NCBI RefSeq assembly: GCF_900100605.1
Contig: NZ_FNCN01000035.1
Coordinates: forward strand, 1 to 62,806
Source: Sinosporangium album
GTDB lineage: Bacteria; Actinomycetota; Actinomycetes; Streptosporangiales; Streptosporangiaceae
Length of the DNA stretch: 62,806 nucleotides
Direction: 5' to 3'
The notes beneath the pieces were generated by a model that was given only the letters and a program-made list of their open reading frames with translations, had not been told where the DNA came from and made no database searches. The first letter of the stretch is position 1. Every line of letters starts with the position of its first letter. Both the position numbers and the translations under genes were made by a program. This document shows, piece after piece, positions 25,643-34,933 of the stretch.

Positions 25643-27403
25643 TCAAAGCGCGTGCGGGTAATGGCGACGCGCGTGCTCCTCGGTGATGTAACCCTCGCGC
25701 AGGTCGGCCTGGACCGCCTGCGGGTCTCGCCCGCTCGGGGGGCCGAATCCGCCACCCGAGCCGGTGCGCAAGTGTACGACGGCATCCTTGGCCAAGGGAA
25801 TGCGGGTACGCAGCGCGTGCTCCTCGACGGTGCCGTCGGGGTGCTCCACGGTGAGGCCGCCCGGCCTCCCCGCGTGCCCTCCCGCACGCCCCCACGGGGC
25901 GGTCCGCGTGCGGGCCAGGGCGCTGGTCAGGTAGTGGTCCTCCAGGCAGCGGAACGACAGGTCCAGCCCCGGCCCGCCCCGGTGGGTGCCCGGCCCGCCG
26001 GAGTCCTCCGCCAGGGCCATTCTCTCGATCCGCCACGGGTTGCGCGCCTCCCACACCTCCGCCGGGGTGAGGCGGGTGGCCGACTGAGAGAGGTACATGA
26101 GGGCGCCGGCCCCGTCGCCGCGCGGCGAGGCGCCCTGCCCGACGGGATGCGGCGCGCCGTCGGTCCACGGCGTGCCGGTGGCCTCGCGCTCCCCCCACCA
26201 CACCAGGGCGTTGATGTCGCCGCCGCTGGCGGCCGGCACGTCCGGTACGGCTTCCGCCAGCGCGGCCAGGACGAGCTCGATCGCGTGGTCGGCGGGGATG
26301 CCGTACATGAAGCAGGGGGCGGGGCGCCGAGGGTGGAACAGCGACCCGGGGCGGGTGAGGACGTCGAGCGGGCGGAAGTGGCCCTCGTTGGGCTGTTCGC
26401 CCGCCCCGGCGAGGAAGGCGACCGCGAGACGGCAGGCCGCCACGGTGGAGGGCAGCGGGCAGTTGATCGGGCCGGGGGTCTGGTCGGGGCAGTCGGTGAG
26501 GTCCACCTCGATCCGGGTGCCCTCGACGGTGACCTTCACCGAGAACGGCACGGGCACGCCGCTGACGCCGTCGGAGTCGATGGCCCCGCTCGCGGTGTAC
26601 ACGCCGTCGGGGAGGGCGGCGAACCAGTCGCGCACCAGGGCCTCGCCGTGGGCGTACATGCGGGCGACGCACGCGGTGAACTCGGCTTTGCCGTACCGGT
26701 CGACGATCGCCGCCAGGGCCTCTCCCCCGGCCCGGGCGCCGGCGACCATCGCGTTGATGTCGCCGATGACCATGTCCGCCATGCGGCTGTTGGCGAGGAT
26801 CATGCGGTAGATGTCGCCCACGAGGCGTCCGGCGTCGTACAGCTTGACGCCGGGAAAGATCGTGCCTTCCTGGTAGACGTCGAGCGTGTCGGTGGAGTAG
26901 GGGTCCTTGCCGCCGATGTCCAGCCAGTGCGCTTTGATCACCGAGTAGGCGGTCAGCTCTCCGCCGGCGAAGACCGGGACGACCATGGCGGCGTCCTGCG
27001 GATGGGAGCCCGTGCCGTACGGGTCGTTGTAGAGGATCACGTCGCCGGGGGCGAGGGAGCCGGGCCCGCCGACGCCCTCGACGGCGGCGCGCACGCAGAA
27101 GCCCAGGGTGCCCATGAAGGCGGGCAGGGTGGGCGCCTGGGCCAGCATGCACATATCGGTGTCGTAGAAGGCCACGGCGAAGTCCAGGGCCTCGTAGATG
27201 ATCGGCGAGAACGCGGTGCGGGTGAGGGCGCGCTTCATGTGGTCGGCGGCGGCGTTGAGCCCCTGCCGCACGATCTCGGTGGTGATCGGGTCGGCGTCGG
27301 CGCCGGGCGCGGGGCCGGCCGCGGCGAAGGCGGTCCTCACCACGCCCCCACCATTCCCAGAGCTCCCAGAGCTCCCAGAGTTCACGGGGTTCACGGGGTT
27401 CAC
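25643..27403 (-). CDS. hyuB: Hydantoinase B/oxoprolinase-family protein
   Basis: About 586 residues. The family start is seen as PITTEIVRQGLNAAADHMKRAL, with DPYGTGSHPQDAA and HWLDIGGKDP further on, and a C-terminal GGGFGPP. HyuB works with HyuA in ATP-dependent opening of cyclic amides such as hydantoins or 5-oxoproline. The GTG at 27403 overlaps the hyuA stop (GTGA) and follows AGGGAGGA in hyuA. Two more in-frame GTGs come from a 9-bp tandem repeat, and a later start at 27343 or 27340 would drop a ~20-residue low-complexity leader. It is the last gene of the operon. Confidence 0.88.
   Translation of the reverse strand: MNPVNPVNSGSSGSSGNGGGVVRTAFAAAGPAPGADADPITTEIVRQGLNAAADHMKRALTRTAFSPIIYEALDFAVAFYDTDMCMLAQAPTLPAFMGTLGFCVRAAVEGVGGPGSLAPGDVILYNDPYGTGSHPQDAAMVVPVFAGGELTAYSVIKAHWLDIGGKDPYSTDTLDVYQEGTIFPGVKLYDAGRLVGDIYRMILANSRMADMVIGDINAMVAGARAGGEALAAIVDRYGKAEFTACVARMYAHGEALVRDWFAALPDGVYTASGAIDSDGVSGVPVPFSVKVTVEGTRIEVDLTDCPDQTPGPINCPLPSTVAACRLAVAFLAGAGEQPNEGHFRPLDVLTRPGSLFHPRRPAPCFMYGIPADHAIELVLAALAEAVPDVPAASGGDINALVWWGEREATGTPWTDGAPHPVGQGASPRGDGAGALMYLSQSATRLTPAEVWEARNPWRIERMALAEDSGGPGTHRGGPGLDLSFRCLEDHYLTSALARTRTAPWGRAGGHAGRPGGLTVEHPDGTVEEHALRTRIPLAKDAVVHLRTGSGGGFGPPSGRDPQAVQADLREGYITEEHARRHYPHAL
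27342..27403. repeat. 9-bp tandem repeats at the hyuA/hyuB junction
   Basis: On the coding strand three copies of GTGAACCCC or GTGAACTCT are followed by TCTGGGAGC-type repeats, encoding Val-Asn-Pro and Ser-Gly-Ser repeats. Each first repeat brings a new in-frame GTG. Confidence 0.85.
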
Positions 27404-29436
27404 AAGGTCTTTTCCTCCCTGGTGACGAGCAGCGTCCCGCACTCGTGGGGGGCCACGGTGAAACCGGCGTCGACGTAGGTGGTGGAGGTGGGTTCGACCA
27501 CCACGAGCGGCCCCGGCGTCGCCTGGGTGAGGGCGGCGCGGGGCACGGCCCGGGAGGGCACGAATCGTTTGCGGTGAAACGACCACAGGTCGATGTCGCG
27601 TCGCTCCCCCGGCGCCCCGGCGGCGGCAGGGGCGGGCAGGGGGGCGGGCCCGCCCGGGAGCCCGGCCCGCACGGTGGCCCGCACGGTCACGATCTCCAGG
27701 GGCCCAGGCATGTCGTGGCCGTAGGCACGGCGGTACCGCGCGGTGAACCTCGCGCGCACGCCGCCCGCGGTGTCGCCCGGCTCCACGCGCACCGCCAGCG
27801 TGTGCTCCTGCCCCAGGTGGCGCAGATCGAGGTCGATCTCCCGTACGGCGTCCGCCGGCTCGCCCCCGCCCCCGCGCCCGGCCAGGCGGGTGAACAGGCG
27901 GGTGAACAGGGCGCCGGCGAGGGTGAGGGCCTCCGCGAGCGCGGCGTCGGTCAGAGGCCGCACCAGGGTGCGGGCCGCGCCGCGCACCAGGTCGGCCTGG
28001 ACGAGGCCGACGGCGGAGAAGGTGCCGGCGTTCGCCGGCACGACGACGGCCGAGGCGCCGAGTTCGCCCGCGAGCAGGCACCCGAACAGCGGCCCCGCGC
28101 CGCCGAAGGCCACGAGGACCGCCCGCCGCGGGTCCACGCCGCGCTCCACGGTGACCCCGCGTACGGCGTGAGCCATGTGGGCCGCTGCGATGCGCATGAC
28201 GCCCTCGGCGACGGCGTCGGCGCCGGGCAGCCCGCAGGGGGCGGCCAGGGGCGCGAGGGCCGCGGTGGCGAGGTCCCGGTCCAGGTCGATGCCTCCGGCG
28301 AGGGGACCGGGCGGGATGAGGCCGAGGTGGAGCGCGGCGTCGGTGACCGTCGGCTCGGTGCCGCCGCGCCCGTAGCACGCGGGCCCCGGTACGGCTCCCG
28401 CGCTGCGCGGCCCCACCCGCAGCAGCCCGCCCGCGTCCACGTAGGCGACCGAGCCGCCGCCCGCGCCGACGGAGCGGACGTCGACCCACGGGCTCTGCAG
28501 GGGCAGGCCGCCGACCTCCCCTTGGAACAGCAGCGGCAGGACGCCGTCCTCGATGAGGGCGGTGTCGAAGCTGGTGCCGCCGACGTCGGCCGCGATGGCG
28601 GTGGACCGGCCGAGCGAGGAGGCCAGGCGCGCGGTGGCGGCGGCGCCGGCGACCGGGCCGGACAGGATGGTCTCGAAGGGGCGGGCGGCGGCCTCCTCCA
28701 GTGTCAGCGCGCCGCCGCCCGAGCGCGTGACGAGCAGTCTGCCGGTGAACCCGCGCGCCCGCAGCCCGCGGTCGAGGTTGCGGAGGTAGGGGCCCATGCG
28801 GTGGCGTACGAAGGCGTCCACGACGGTCGTGGTGGTGCGCTCGTACTCGCGGTATTCCCCGGACACCTCGTGCGACAGCGACACCTCCCCCGCGAAGCCG
28901 GCGTCGCGCAGCGCCGCCGGCACCGCGCGTTCGTGCGCCGCGTTGGCGTAGGCGTTGATGAGCACCACGGCCACCGCGTCCACGCCCTCGGCGGCGAAGA
29001 CGGCGGCGGCCCGCCGTACGCCCTCGGGGTCGAGTTCCCGCACCACCGTCCCGTCCGCCGCCACCCGCTCGGCGACCTCCCGGCGCAGCCGCCGCGGCAC
29101 GAGCGGCGGCGGGGGCGTCCAGAACAGGTCGTAGGGGTCGTCTCTGTCGCCGCGGCGGATCTCCAGGACGTCGCGGAACCCCTCGGTGGTGATGAGGCCG
29201 ACCGTGGCCCCGCGTCGCTCCAGGAGCGCGTTGAGGCCCACGGTGGTGCCGTGGACGAAGTAGGCGCAGCGCGCCAGGGACTCGGGCGGTACGGCGGCGT
29301 CCACGGCGGCCAGCACCCCGAGTTCGGGCGCCGCCGGGGTCGTGGGCCGCTTGGCCACGGTGATCTGTCCTGTGTCGGTGTCGCGCGACACCAGGTCGGT
29401 GAAGGTGCCGCCGACGTCAACCCCGATCGTCGTCAT
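27400..29436 (-). CDS. hyuA: Hydantoinase A/oxoprolinase-family ATPase (HyuA 1)
   Basis: A 678-residue protein with the ASKHA-type ATP-binding start GVDVGGTFTDLV and the central DVGGTSFDTALIEDG, both typical of HyuA and 5-oxoprolinase A. GPACYGRGGTEPTVTDA and VAFGGAGPLFG are further family motifs. It pairs with HyuB, to which it is coupled by a GTGA overlap. The ATG at 29436 has TACGGT 8 bases upstream and no Shine-Dalgarno, so hyuAB may have its own promoter as well as read-through from the transporter genes. The cyclic substrate is unknown. Confidence 0.9.
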   Translation of the reverse strand: MTTIGVDVGGTFTDLVSRDTDTGQITVAKRPTTPAAPELGVLAAVDAAVPPESLARCAYFVHGTTVGLNALLERRGATVGLITTEGFRDVLEIRRGDRDDPYDLFWTPPPPLVPRRLRREVAERVAADGTVVRELDPEGVRRAAAVFAAEGVDAVAVVLINAYANAAHERAVPAALRDAGFAGEVSLSHEVSGEYREYERTTTTVVDAFVRHRMGPYLRNLDRGLRARGFTGRLLVTRSGGGALTLEEAAARPFETILSGPVAGAAATARLASSLGRSTAIAADVGGTSFDTALIEDGVLPLLFQGEVGGLPLQSPWVDVRSVGAGGGSVAYVDAGGLLRVGPRSAGAVPGPACYGRGGTEPTVTDAALHLGLIPPGPLAGGIDLDRDLATAALAPLAAPCGLPGADAVAEGVMRIAAAHMAHAVRGVTVERGVDPRRAVLVAFGGAGPLFGCLLAGELGASAVVVPANAGTFSAVGLVQADLVRGAARTLVRPLTDAALAEALTLAGALFTRLFTRLAGRGGGGEPADAVREIDLDLRHLGQEHTLAVRVEPGDTAGGVRARFTARYRRAYGHDMPGPLEIVTVRATVRAGLPGGPAPLPAPAAAGAPGERRDIDLWSFHRKRFVPSRAVPRAALTQATPGPLVVVEPTSTTYVDAGFTVAPHECGTLLVTREEKTL

Positions 29437-29542
29437 AGCCCCGGACCGTACCCTCGGTGTGGATACGCCTGGGCGGTCACGCCTGCGCGCGGCGCGCGGA
29501 CCATCGCCCGTCCCGCCCCGGCCGGGCGGGGTGCGCGGCAGG

Positions 29543-30532
29543 TCACCGTCGTACGGCACCGTCGAGGACCTCCTCCGCCCGGTGGCAGGCCACCGTGCGT
29601 CCGAGCAGCGGGCGCGGGTCGGGGGCGAGCTCGCGGCAGGTGTCGTCGGCGAGGGGGCAGCGCAGCCGGAACGGGCATCCGCTGCCGGCGGGCGCGATCT
29701 CGGTGCGGCCTCCGGCGGCGGGCGGCGGGCCGCCGATGCGCGGCACCGCGTCGCGCAGCGCCAGCGTGTAGGGGTGCGCCGGCCGCGCCAGCAGGTCGCC
29801 CGTCGGGCCGCTCTCCACGACCCGCCCGGCGAACATCACGTGCGAGGTACGGCACAGCCGGTCGACCACGGCGAGGTTGTGCGTGATGAGCAGGTAGCCG
29901 AGTCCGTGTCCGGCCCGCAGCCCCTCCAGCAGGTCGAGGATCCTGGCCTGCACGGTGACGTCGAGCGCGCTGGTCGGCTCGTCCAGCACGAGCACGCGAG
30001 GCCGTACGGCGAGGGCCCTCGCGATCACGGCCCGCTGCCGCTGCCCGCCGGAGAGCCGGTGGGGGCGGCGGGTGGCGAGGCCCGGCTCCAGCCCGACGTC
30101 GGCCATCAGTTCGGCGACCCTGGCCCGCCGCGCGGAGGCGGCGAGGCGGTGGTGCGCGGTGAGGCCTTCGGCGATGGAGGCGCCGATGCTCATGCGCGGG
30201 TCGAGGGCTTCGCTGCCGTCCTGGAAGACCGGCTGTACGGCGGCGCGGAACTCGGCCCGCCGGCGGCGGGGCAGCCCGGCCAGGTCGGCTCCGCCGTACA
30301 GGACGCGGCCGGAGCGGGGGCGCAGGAGGCCGAGCAGGGCGCGTGCGAGGGTGGTCTTGCCCGAGCCGCTCTCGCCGATGAGGCCGGTGCCTCCGCCGTC
30401 GACGGCGAGCGACACGCCGTGGACGACGGGGACGGGCCCGTAGGCGAGCGTGACGCCGTCGGCCGCGAGCACGGGGGGCGAGGTCGAGACGGGCGGGGCG
30501 GGCGGGGCGGGCGGGGTGCTCGGGGTGGTCAC
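29543..30532 (-). CDS. Oligopeptide-type ABC transporter ATP-binding protein (DppF-like)
   Basis: A 329-residue nucleotide-binding subunit. Walker A GESGSGKTTLAR lies near residues 53-64, the ABC signature is LSGGQRQRAVIARAL and Walker B is VLVLDEPTSALDV. The C-terminal oligopeptide/dipeptide extension is complete, with the cysteine motif GCPFRLRCPLADDTC. The first ~25 residues are Pro/Thr-rich. The GTG start at 30532 overlaps the previous gene's stop (GTGA). It energises the importer formed with the two permeases and the binding protein upstream. Confidence 0.9.
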   Translation of the reverse strand: MTTPSTPPAPPAPPVSTSPPVLAADGVTLAYGPVPVVHGVSLAVDGGGTGLIGESGSGKTTLARALLGLLRPRSGRVLYGGADLAGLPRRRRAEFRAAVQPVFQDGSEALDPRMSIGASIAEGLTAHHRLAASARRARVAELMADVGLEPGLATRRPHRLSGGQRQRAVIARALAVRPRVLVLDEPTSALDVTVQARILDLLEGLRAGHGLGYLLITHNLAVVDRLCRTSHVMFAGRVVESGPTGDLLARPAHPYTLALRDAVPRIGGPPPAAGGRTEIAPAGSGCPFRLRCPLADDTCRELAPDPRPLLGRTVACHRAEEVLDGAVRR

Positions 30533-31293
30533 AGCTCCACTTCCTTGAGCCGCGGGACGGCCGCGACGAGGTCGCGCGTGTAGGGGTGGGCAGGCTCGGT
30601 GAGCACGCGGGCGGTGGGGCCGCTCTCCACGACCCGCCCGTCCTTCATGACGACGACGTCGTCGGCGACGGTGGAGACGAGGGCGAGGTCGTGGGACACC
30701 AGCAGCAGGGCCAGGCCGCGCTCGTCGCGCAGGCGGCGCAGCACGGCGACCACCTCGGCCTGGACGGTGACGTCGAGCGCGCTGGTCGGCTCGTCGGCGG
30801 CGATGACGTCGGCGCCGAGCGCGAGGGCCAGCGCGAGGGCGAACCGCTGCGCCTGCCCGCCCGACACCTGGTGGGGGTAGCGCCGCAGGACGGCGGGGTC
30901 GAGCAGCACGGCGGAGACCGCCTCGTGCGCGCGGGCCCGCGCCGCGGCGCCTTTCACGCCGTGGCGGGCGAGGGCGCGGCGCATGAGCGTGCCGAGGCGC
31001 ATGACGGGGTTGAGGGCCGCCTGCGGGCTCTGCATGACGAGGGCGGCCTTGGCTCCCCGCAGGTCCCGCAGAGCACGTTCGGAGGCAGTGAGGACCTCGG
31101 TGCCGCACACGGTGACCCTGCCGGTGACCTCGGCGCCCTCGACGAGGCCGAGGGTGGCGAGCAGCGCGGTGGTCTTGCCCGAGCCGCTCTCCCCCACCAG
31201 GGCCGTGCAGCGCCCGGCGGCGAGGTCGAGCTCCGGGACACTGGAGATCACCCGGCCTCCGGCGCGCACCACGAGGTCACGGATCTCGATCAC
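30529..31293 (-). CDS. Oligopeptide-type ABC transporter ATP-binding protein (DppD-like, short)
   Basis: A 254-residue nucleotide-binding subunit with Walker A GESGSGKTTALL, signature VSGGQAQRFALALALA and Walker B VIAADEPTSALDV. It ends shortly after the HPYT motif, so it lacks the cysteine-containing C-terminal extension usual in DppD (about 320 residues). The GTG at 31293 overlaps the permease stop as GTGA. It would pair with the longer ATPase encoded next. Confidence 0.9.
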   Translation of the reverse strand: MIEIRDLVVRAGGRVISSVPELDLAAGRCTALVGESGSGKTTALLATLGLVEGAEVTGRVTVCGTEVLTASERALRDLRGAKAALVMQSPQAALNPVMRLGTLMRRALARHGVKGAAARARAHEAVSAVLLDPAVLRRYPHQVSGGQAQRFALALALALGADVIAADEPTSALDVTVQAEVVAVLRRLRDERGLALLLVSHDLALVSTVADDVVVMKDGRVVESGPTARVLTEPAHPYTRDLVAAVPRLKEVEL

Positions 31294-32258
31294 CGGGTCG
31301 CCCCCCTCGGGTCCAGGGCCTGGCGCAGGCCCTCGCCGAGCACATTGAAGGCGAACGCCGTCACAAGGATCGCCAGGCCGGGGAAGGTCACCACCCACCA
31401 GTCGGTCGTGAACAGCGTCTGGCCCTGCTGGACCATGAGCCCCCACTCGGCGGTCGGATCGTGCACGCCGATGCCGAGGTAGGACAGGGCGGCGGATGTG
31501 AGGATCACCCCGCCGGCGTCCAGGGAGAGCTGGACGGCCACCGGGGTGGCGGAGTTCGGCAGCACGTGCCGGAACACGATCAGCGGCGCGGGCACGCCGA
31601 GGCAGCGGGCGGCGTCCACGTAGCCGCGGGTGGCCACCGACTGGGCGACCGAGGCCGTCAGCCTGGCGTACCACGGCCACCAGGTCGCCGCCAGGGCGAC
31701 CACGACGGTGGTGACGCTCGGCTGGAGCACGACGGCCAGGGCCAGCGACAGCAGCAGCGCGGGGAACGCCAGGAACACGTCGGTGACCCGCATGATCACG
31801 TCGCGTATCCAGCCGCCCGCGTAGCCGGCGACCACACCCAGGGTGACGCCCGCCGCCGCGGCCAGGCCCAGCACGGCCACCGCGATGAACAGCGAGGTCC
31901 GCGCGCCGAACAGCACCCGGCTGAGGATGTCCCTGCCGACCTGGTCGGTGCCGAACCAGTGGTCGGCGCTCGGCGGCAGCAGCGCCTCGGTGGGGTGGGT
32001 GGCCGTGCCGCCGTCCTCGGGGTAGGGCGCGATCCACGGCGCGAGCAGCGCGCAGGCCACGATCGCCAGCAGCAGGACCGCCCCTGCGGCGGCGAGGACA
32101 TCGGCGCGGGCCGTACGCAGCAAACGCCGCAGCAAAAGCCGCAGCGGACGCGCCGGCCGCCGACCGAGCCCGGTGGGTCCGGCGAGCCCGGCGAGTCCGG
32201 CCGGTTCGGCGGGTCCGGCCGGTTCGGCGGGTCCGGCCGGTTCGGGGCTCGCCGTCAC
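31290..32258 (-). CDS. ABC transporter permease (DppC-like)
   Basis: A 322-residue permease. A ~35-residue N-terminal region rich in Pro-Ala-Gly repeats precedes the first transmembrane helix (VLAAAGAVLLLAIVACALLA). The family motif HWFGTDQVGRDILSRVLFGAR and the EAA-loop region YVDAARCLGVPAPLIVFRHV are clear. About six transmembrane segments are predicted. The GTG at 32258 overlaps the dppB-like stop. The DNA of the N-terminal repeats at about 32190-32245 is a short tandem array. Confidence 0.9.
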   Translation of the reverse strand: MTASPEPAGPAEPAGPAEPAGLAGLAGPTGLGRRPARPLRLLLRRLLRTARADVLAAAGAVLLLAIVACALLAPWIAPYPEDGGTATHPTEALLPPSADHWFGTDQVGRDILSRVLFGARTSLFIAVAVLGLAAAAGVTLGVVAGYAGGWIRDVIMRVTDVFLAFPALLLSLALAVVLQPSVTTVVVALAATWWPWYARLTASVAQSVATRGYVDAARCLGVPAPLIVFRHVLPNSATPVAVQLSLDAGGVILTSAALSYLGIGVHDPTAEWGLMVQQGQTLFTTDWWVVTFPGLAILVTAFAFNVLGEGLRQALDPRGATR

Positions 32259-33271
32259 CGCGTCCTCACCCTGGGGTCGAGCACGCCCTGCACGAGGTCG
32301 ACCAGGAGGTTGGACCCGACGTACAGCAGCGCCACCAGCAGCGTCACCCCGGCGATGGCCGGGGTGTCGAGCGACCGGATCGACGCGGCCGCGTAGCGTC
32401 CGAGCCCCGGCCAGTTGAACACGGCCTCGACCAGGAACCCGTTGACGATCGCATAGGCGAACACCAGCGCGATCAGCGACAGCACCGGCCCGGCGGCGGG
32501 CCGCAGCGCGAACCGGACGAGTACGGCGGTGCGCCCGAACCCGAGGGCCCGCGAAAGCCGTACATGGTCCTGCCCGCTCTCCTCGATGAGCGCCGCCCGC
32601 GTCATCTGCGCGATCACCCCGGCCGGGTAGGCCGCGACGACAAGCGCCGGCAGCGCCAGGTGCCACAGTGTGCTGGTGAAAACAGGCCAGTTGCCGGTGA
32701 TGAGCGCGTCCACGATCGTGATGTCGGTGTAGACGGTCAGCGGACTGGTGCGGTCGAGCGAGCTGTCGTACTCCCCGGCGACGGGGAACCATCCGAGGTT
32801 TCCGGCGAACACCGTCTGCACGACGAGCGCGAGCCAGAACACCGGCACCGACACGGCCAGCATCGAGGTGAACCGTACGGACAGGTCCGGCAGCCCGGCC
32901 TTGAACCTCGCGGCGAGCACCCCGAGCGGCACCCCCGCCGCGACGGCCACCACCAGTGCCGCGCCCACGAGCTCCAGGGACGCGGGGAAGGCCAGCGTCA
33001 GATCCCGCGCGACCGGCTGCCTGGTGTGCAGGCTGGTGCCCCAGTCGCCGCCGGCCAGGTCGCGGGCGTAGTTCCAGAGCTGCGTCCACAGCGGGTCGTC
33101 CAGCCCGAACCTCTCCCGCGCCGCCGCCAGCTCGGCGGGGGTCGCCCGGGGGCCGGCGAACGCCACCGCGGGGTCGCCGGGAACCAGCCGCATGACGGTG
33201 AAGGTAAGGGTGACCACGCCGGCCACGACCAGGACCGCCTGGCCGAGCCGGCGGGTCAGATAGCGCAGCAC
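32255..33271 (-). CDS. ABC transporter permease (DppB-like)
   Basis: A 338-residue permease with six predicted helices. The start LRYLTRRLGQAVLVVAGVVTL and the segment VMRLVPGDPAVAFAG are classic for DppB/OppB, and the EAA region is SGQDHVRLSRALGFGRTAV. It begins with GTG at 33271, four bases after the binding-protein stop. It forms the membrane channel with the DppC-like protein. Confidence 0.92.
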   Translation of the reverse strand: MLRYLTRRLGQAVLVVAGVVTLTFTVMRLVPGDPAVAFAGPRATPAELAAARERFGLDDPLWTQLWNYARDLAGGDWGTSLHTRQPVARDLTLAFPASLELVGAALVVAVAAGVPLGVLAARFKAGLPDLSVRFTSMLAVSVPVFWLALVVQTVFAGNLGWFPVAGEYDSSLDRTSPLTVYTDITIVDALITGNWPVFTSTLWHLALPALVVAAYPAGVIAQMTRAALIEESGQDHVRLSRALGFGRTAVLVRFALRPAAGPVLSLIALVFAYAIVNGFLVEAVFNWPGLGRYAAASIRSLDTPAIAGVTLLVALLYVGSNLLVDLVQGVLDPRVRTR

Positions 33272-33275
33272 GGGA

Positions 33276-34907
33276 TTACGCGCCGGGCGTCAGATCGTAG
33301 ACGAACACCACGTTCGGGTAGGCGGGGTTGTCCACGTAGCCGCCGATACCCCCGGCCAGCACCCGCTGGTAGTTCATGACGTACGGCACCGCCACCGCGG
33401 CCAGCTCGTCGATGAGCCGGGTCTGCAGGTCGGCGTACGACGTGAGCGCCGCCTCCTTGTCCACCGCCGCCAGTTCGTTGAGCTTGTCAACGGCCTCGTC
33501 GAACGTGTCGTCCTTCAGGTAGGTGAGGTTGAACGACGGCGTGTCGGAGCTGCGGAACACGTTGGCGAACCACGAGTAGGCGTCGGCGTAGTCCGGGTAC
33601 CAGTACATGACGAAGATGTCCTGCCGCTTGCCGGTGTCGGCGGACTTGCCCCGGTCCCACTGGGTGGTCCACTGGAGCGGCTCGGCCTCGAGCTTCACGT
33701 TGAGGGTGCTGAGGGTGGAGCTGAGGAGGGTGGCCAGGAGCTGCTGGTCGGCGTCCCCCTGCGCGTAGGTCATGGTGAGCGTGAGCGGCTTGCCGCCGGG
33801 CCCGTGCCCGGCCTCCTTCAGCAGCGCCTCGGCCCCGGCCAGGTCCTGCTTGGGCGTGCGTCCGGCCACATGGCCGAACAGCCCCTGCGGCACCAGGCCG
33901 CTGGCGGCCACCCCCGCGCCCTTGAGCGCGGCGACCAGGCCGTCGTAGTCGATGGCCTGCTGCACGGCCTTGCGCAGCCGTTCGTCCTTCAGAGGGCCGC
34001 TCTCGGTGTTGAACAGCGCGAGGAGGTTCTGGAACGACGGCGCCTGGGTGGTCTGCGCGCCCTGGGCGGCGGCCTGGGCGAAGAGCTGCGGGTTGAGGCG
34101 CGGCACGAAGCTCACCTCGCCGCGCTGCACGAGCTGGGCCGCGGTGGTCAGCTCGGGCGTGACGCGGAACTCGACCCGCGTGAACTTGGCGCCCTGCCAC
34201 CCGCCCCAGTAGCCGTCGAACGCCGTGAGGCTGAGCTCGACCTCCTTGCCCTTCTGCCAGGAGTCGACCGTGTAGGGGCCGGTGCCGGCGTCCCTGCCCT
34301 CGGCGAACCACTTCTCCAGGTCGCCCGACCCCGCCGCCGCCGTGTCGTAGATGTAGGCCGCGAAGTCCGCGGAGGCCAGCAGGTCGAGCGGCGCCGGATA
34401 TTTAAGCTTGAACTCCAGCGTGAGGTCGTCCTTGGCCTTGATCTTCTTGATCGAGTCCCAGATGTAGGCCGCGCCGGCCCCCTTGTCCTTGGTGCGCTGG
34501 ATCGCGTCCTTGGCCGCCTCGGCGGTGAGCGGCTTGCCGGTGTGGAACCTCACCCCCTCGCGCAGCGTGAACGTCCAGGTCTTGCCGTCCTTGGACGACT
34601 CCCACGCGGTGGCCAGGCGCGGCTCGACCTTCTGCGTCCGGATGTTGTACTTCGTGAGCGACTCGTAGATGTTCTGCATCGCCACGATCTCGTTGGAATA
34701 CGAGCTGGCGGGGTCCCAGTCGGTGACCACGTCCAGGTTGGGGGCGTAGACGAAGGTGGTGCCGGTCGCGGGCGGCGCGGCGCCGCCCGCCCCCGAGGGG
34801 GCCGAGGAGCGGTCGCCCGCTCCGCGCACCTGCCCGCCGCCGCATGCGGCGGCGAGGGCCAGGGCGGCGGCGGTTCCGGCGGCGAGCAGGCATCTCTGCC
34901 AGCGCAT
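33276..34907 (-). CDS. ABC transporter substrate-binding lipoprotein, family 5
   Basis: A 543-residue extracellular solute-binding protein of the DppA/OppA family. The signal peptide ends in the lipobox LAAAC (Cys22), so it is a membrane-anchored lipoprotein. Family motifs include WESSKDGKTWTFTLREGVRFHTGKPLTAE and, later, RKAVQQAIDYDGLVAALKG. The ATG at 34907 has a GGAAAGGAA ribosome-binding site; the longer ORF from 34937 would displace the signal peptide. It captures the substrate for the importer, presumably the compound processed by the HyuA/HyuB/DUF917 enzymes. Confidence 0.92.
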   Translation of the reverse strand: MRWQRCLLAAGTAAALALAAACGGGQVRGAGDRSSAPSGAGGAAPPATGTTFVYAPNLDVVTDWDPASSYSNEIVAMQNIYESLTKYNIRTQKVEPRLATAWESSKDGKTWTFTLREGVRFHTGKPLTAEAAKDAIQRTKDKGAGAAYIWDSIKKIKAKDDLTLEFKLKYPAPLDLLASADFAAYIYDTAAAGSGDLEKWFAEGRDAGTGPYTVDSWQKGKEVELSLTAFDGYWGGWQGAKFTRVEFRVTPELTTAAQLVQRGEVSFVPRLNPQLFAQAAAQGAQTTQAPSFQNLLALFNTESGPLKDERLRKAVQQAIDYDGLVAALKGAGVAASGLVPQGLFGHVAGRTPKQDLAGAEALLKEAGHGPGGKPLTLTMTYAQGDADQQLLATLLSSTLSTLNVKLEAEPLQWTTQWDRGKSADTGKRQDIFVMYWYPDYADAYSWFANVFRSSDTPSFNLTYLKDDTFDEAVDKLNELAAVDKEAALTSYADLQTRLIDELAAVAVPYVMNYQRVLAGGIGGYVDNPAYPNVVFVYDLTPGA

Positions 34908-34933
34908 GGTGGGGGGTTCCTTTCCGTCACTGA

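Noticed and set aside
27445-29886. 813-codon plus-strand ORF opposite hyuA
   Set aside because: Gly/Gln/His-rich shadow with no family features; hyuA is unambiguous.
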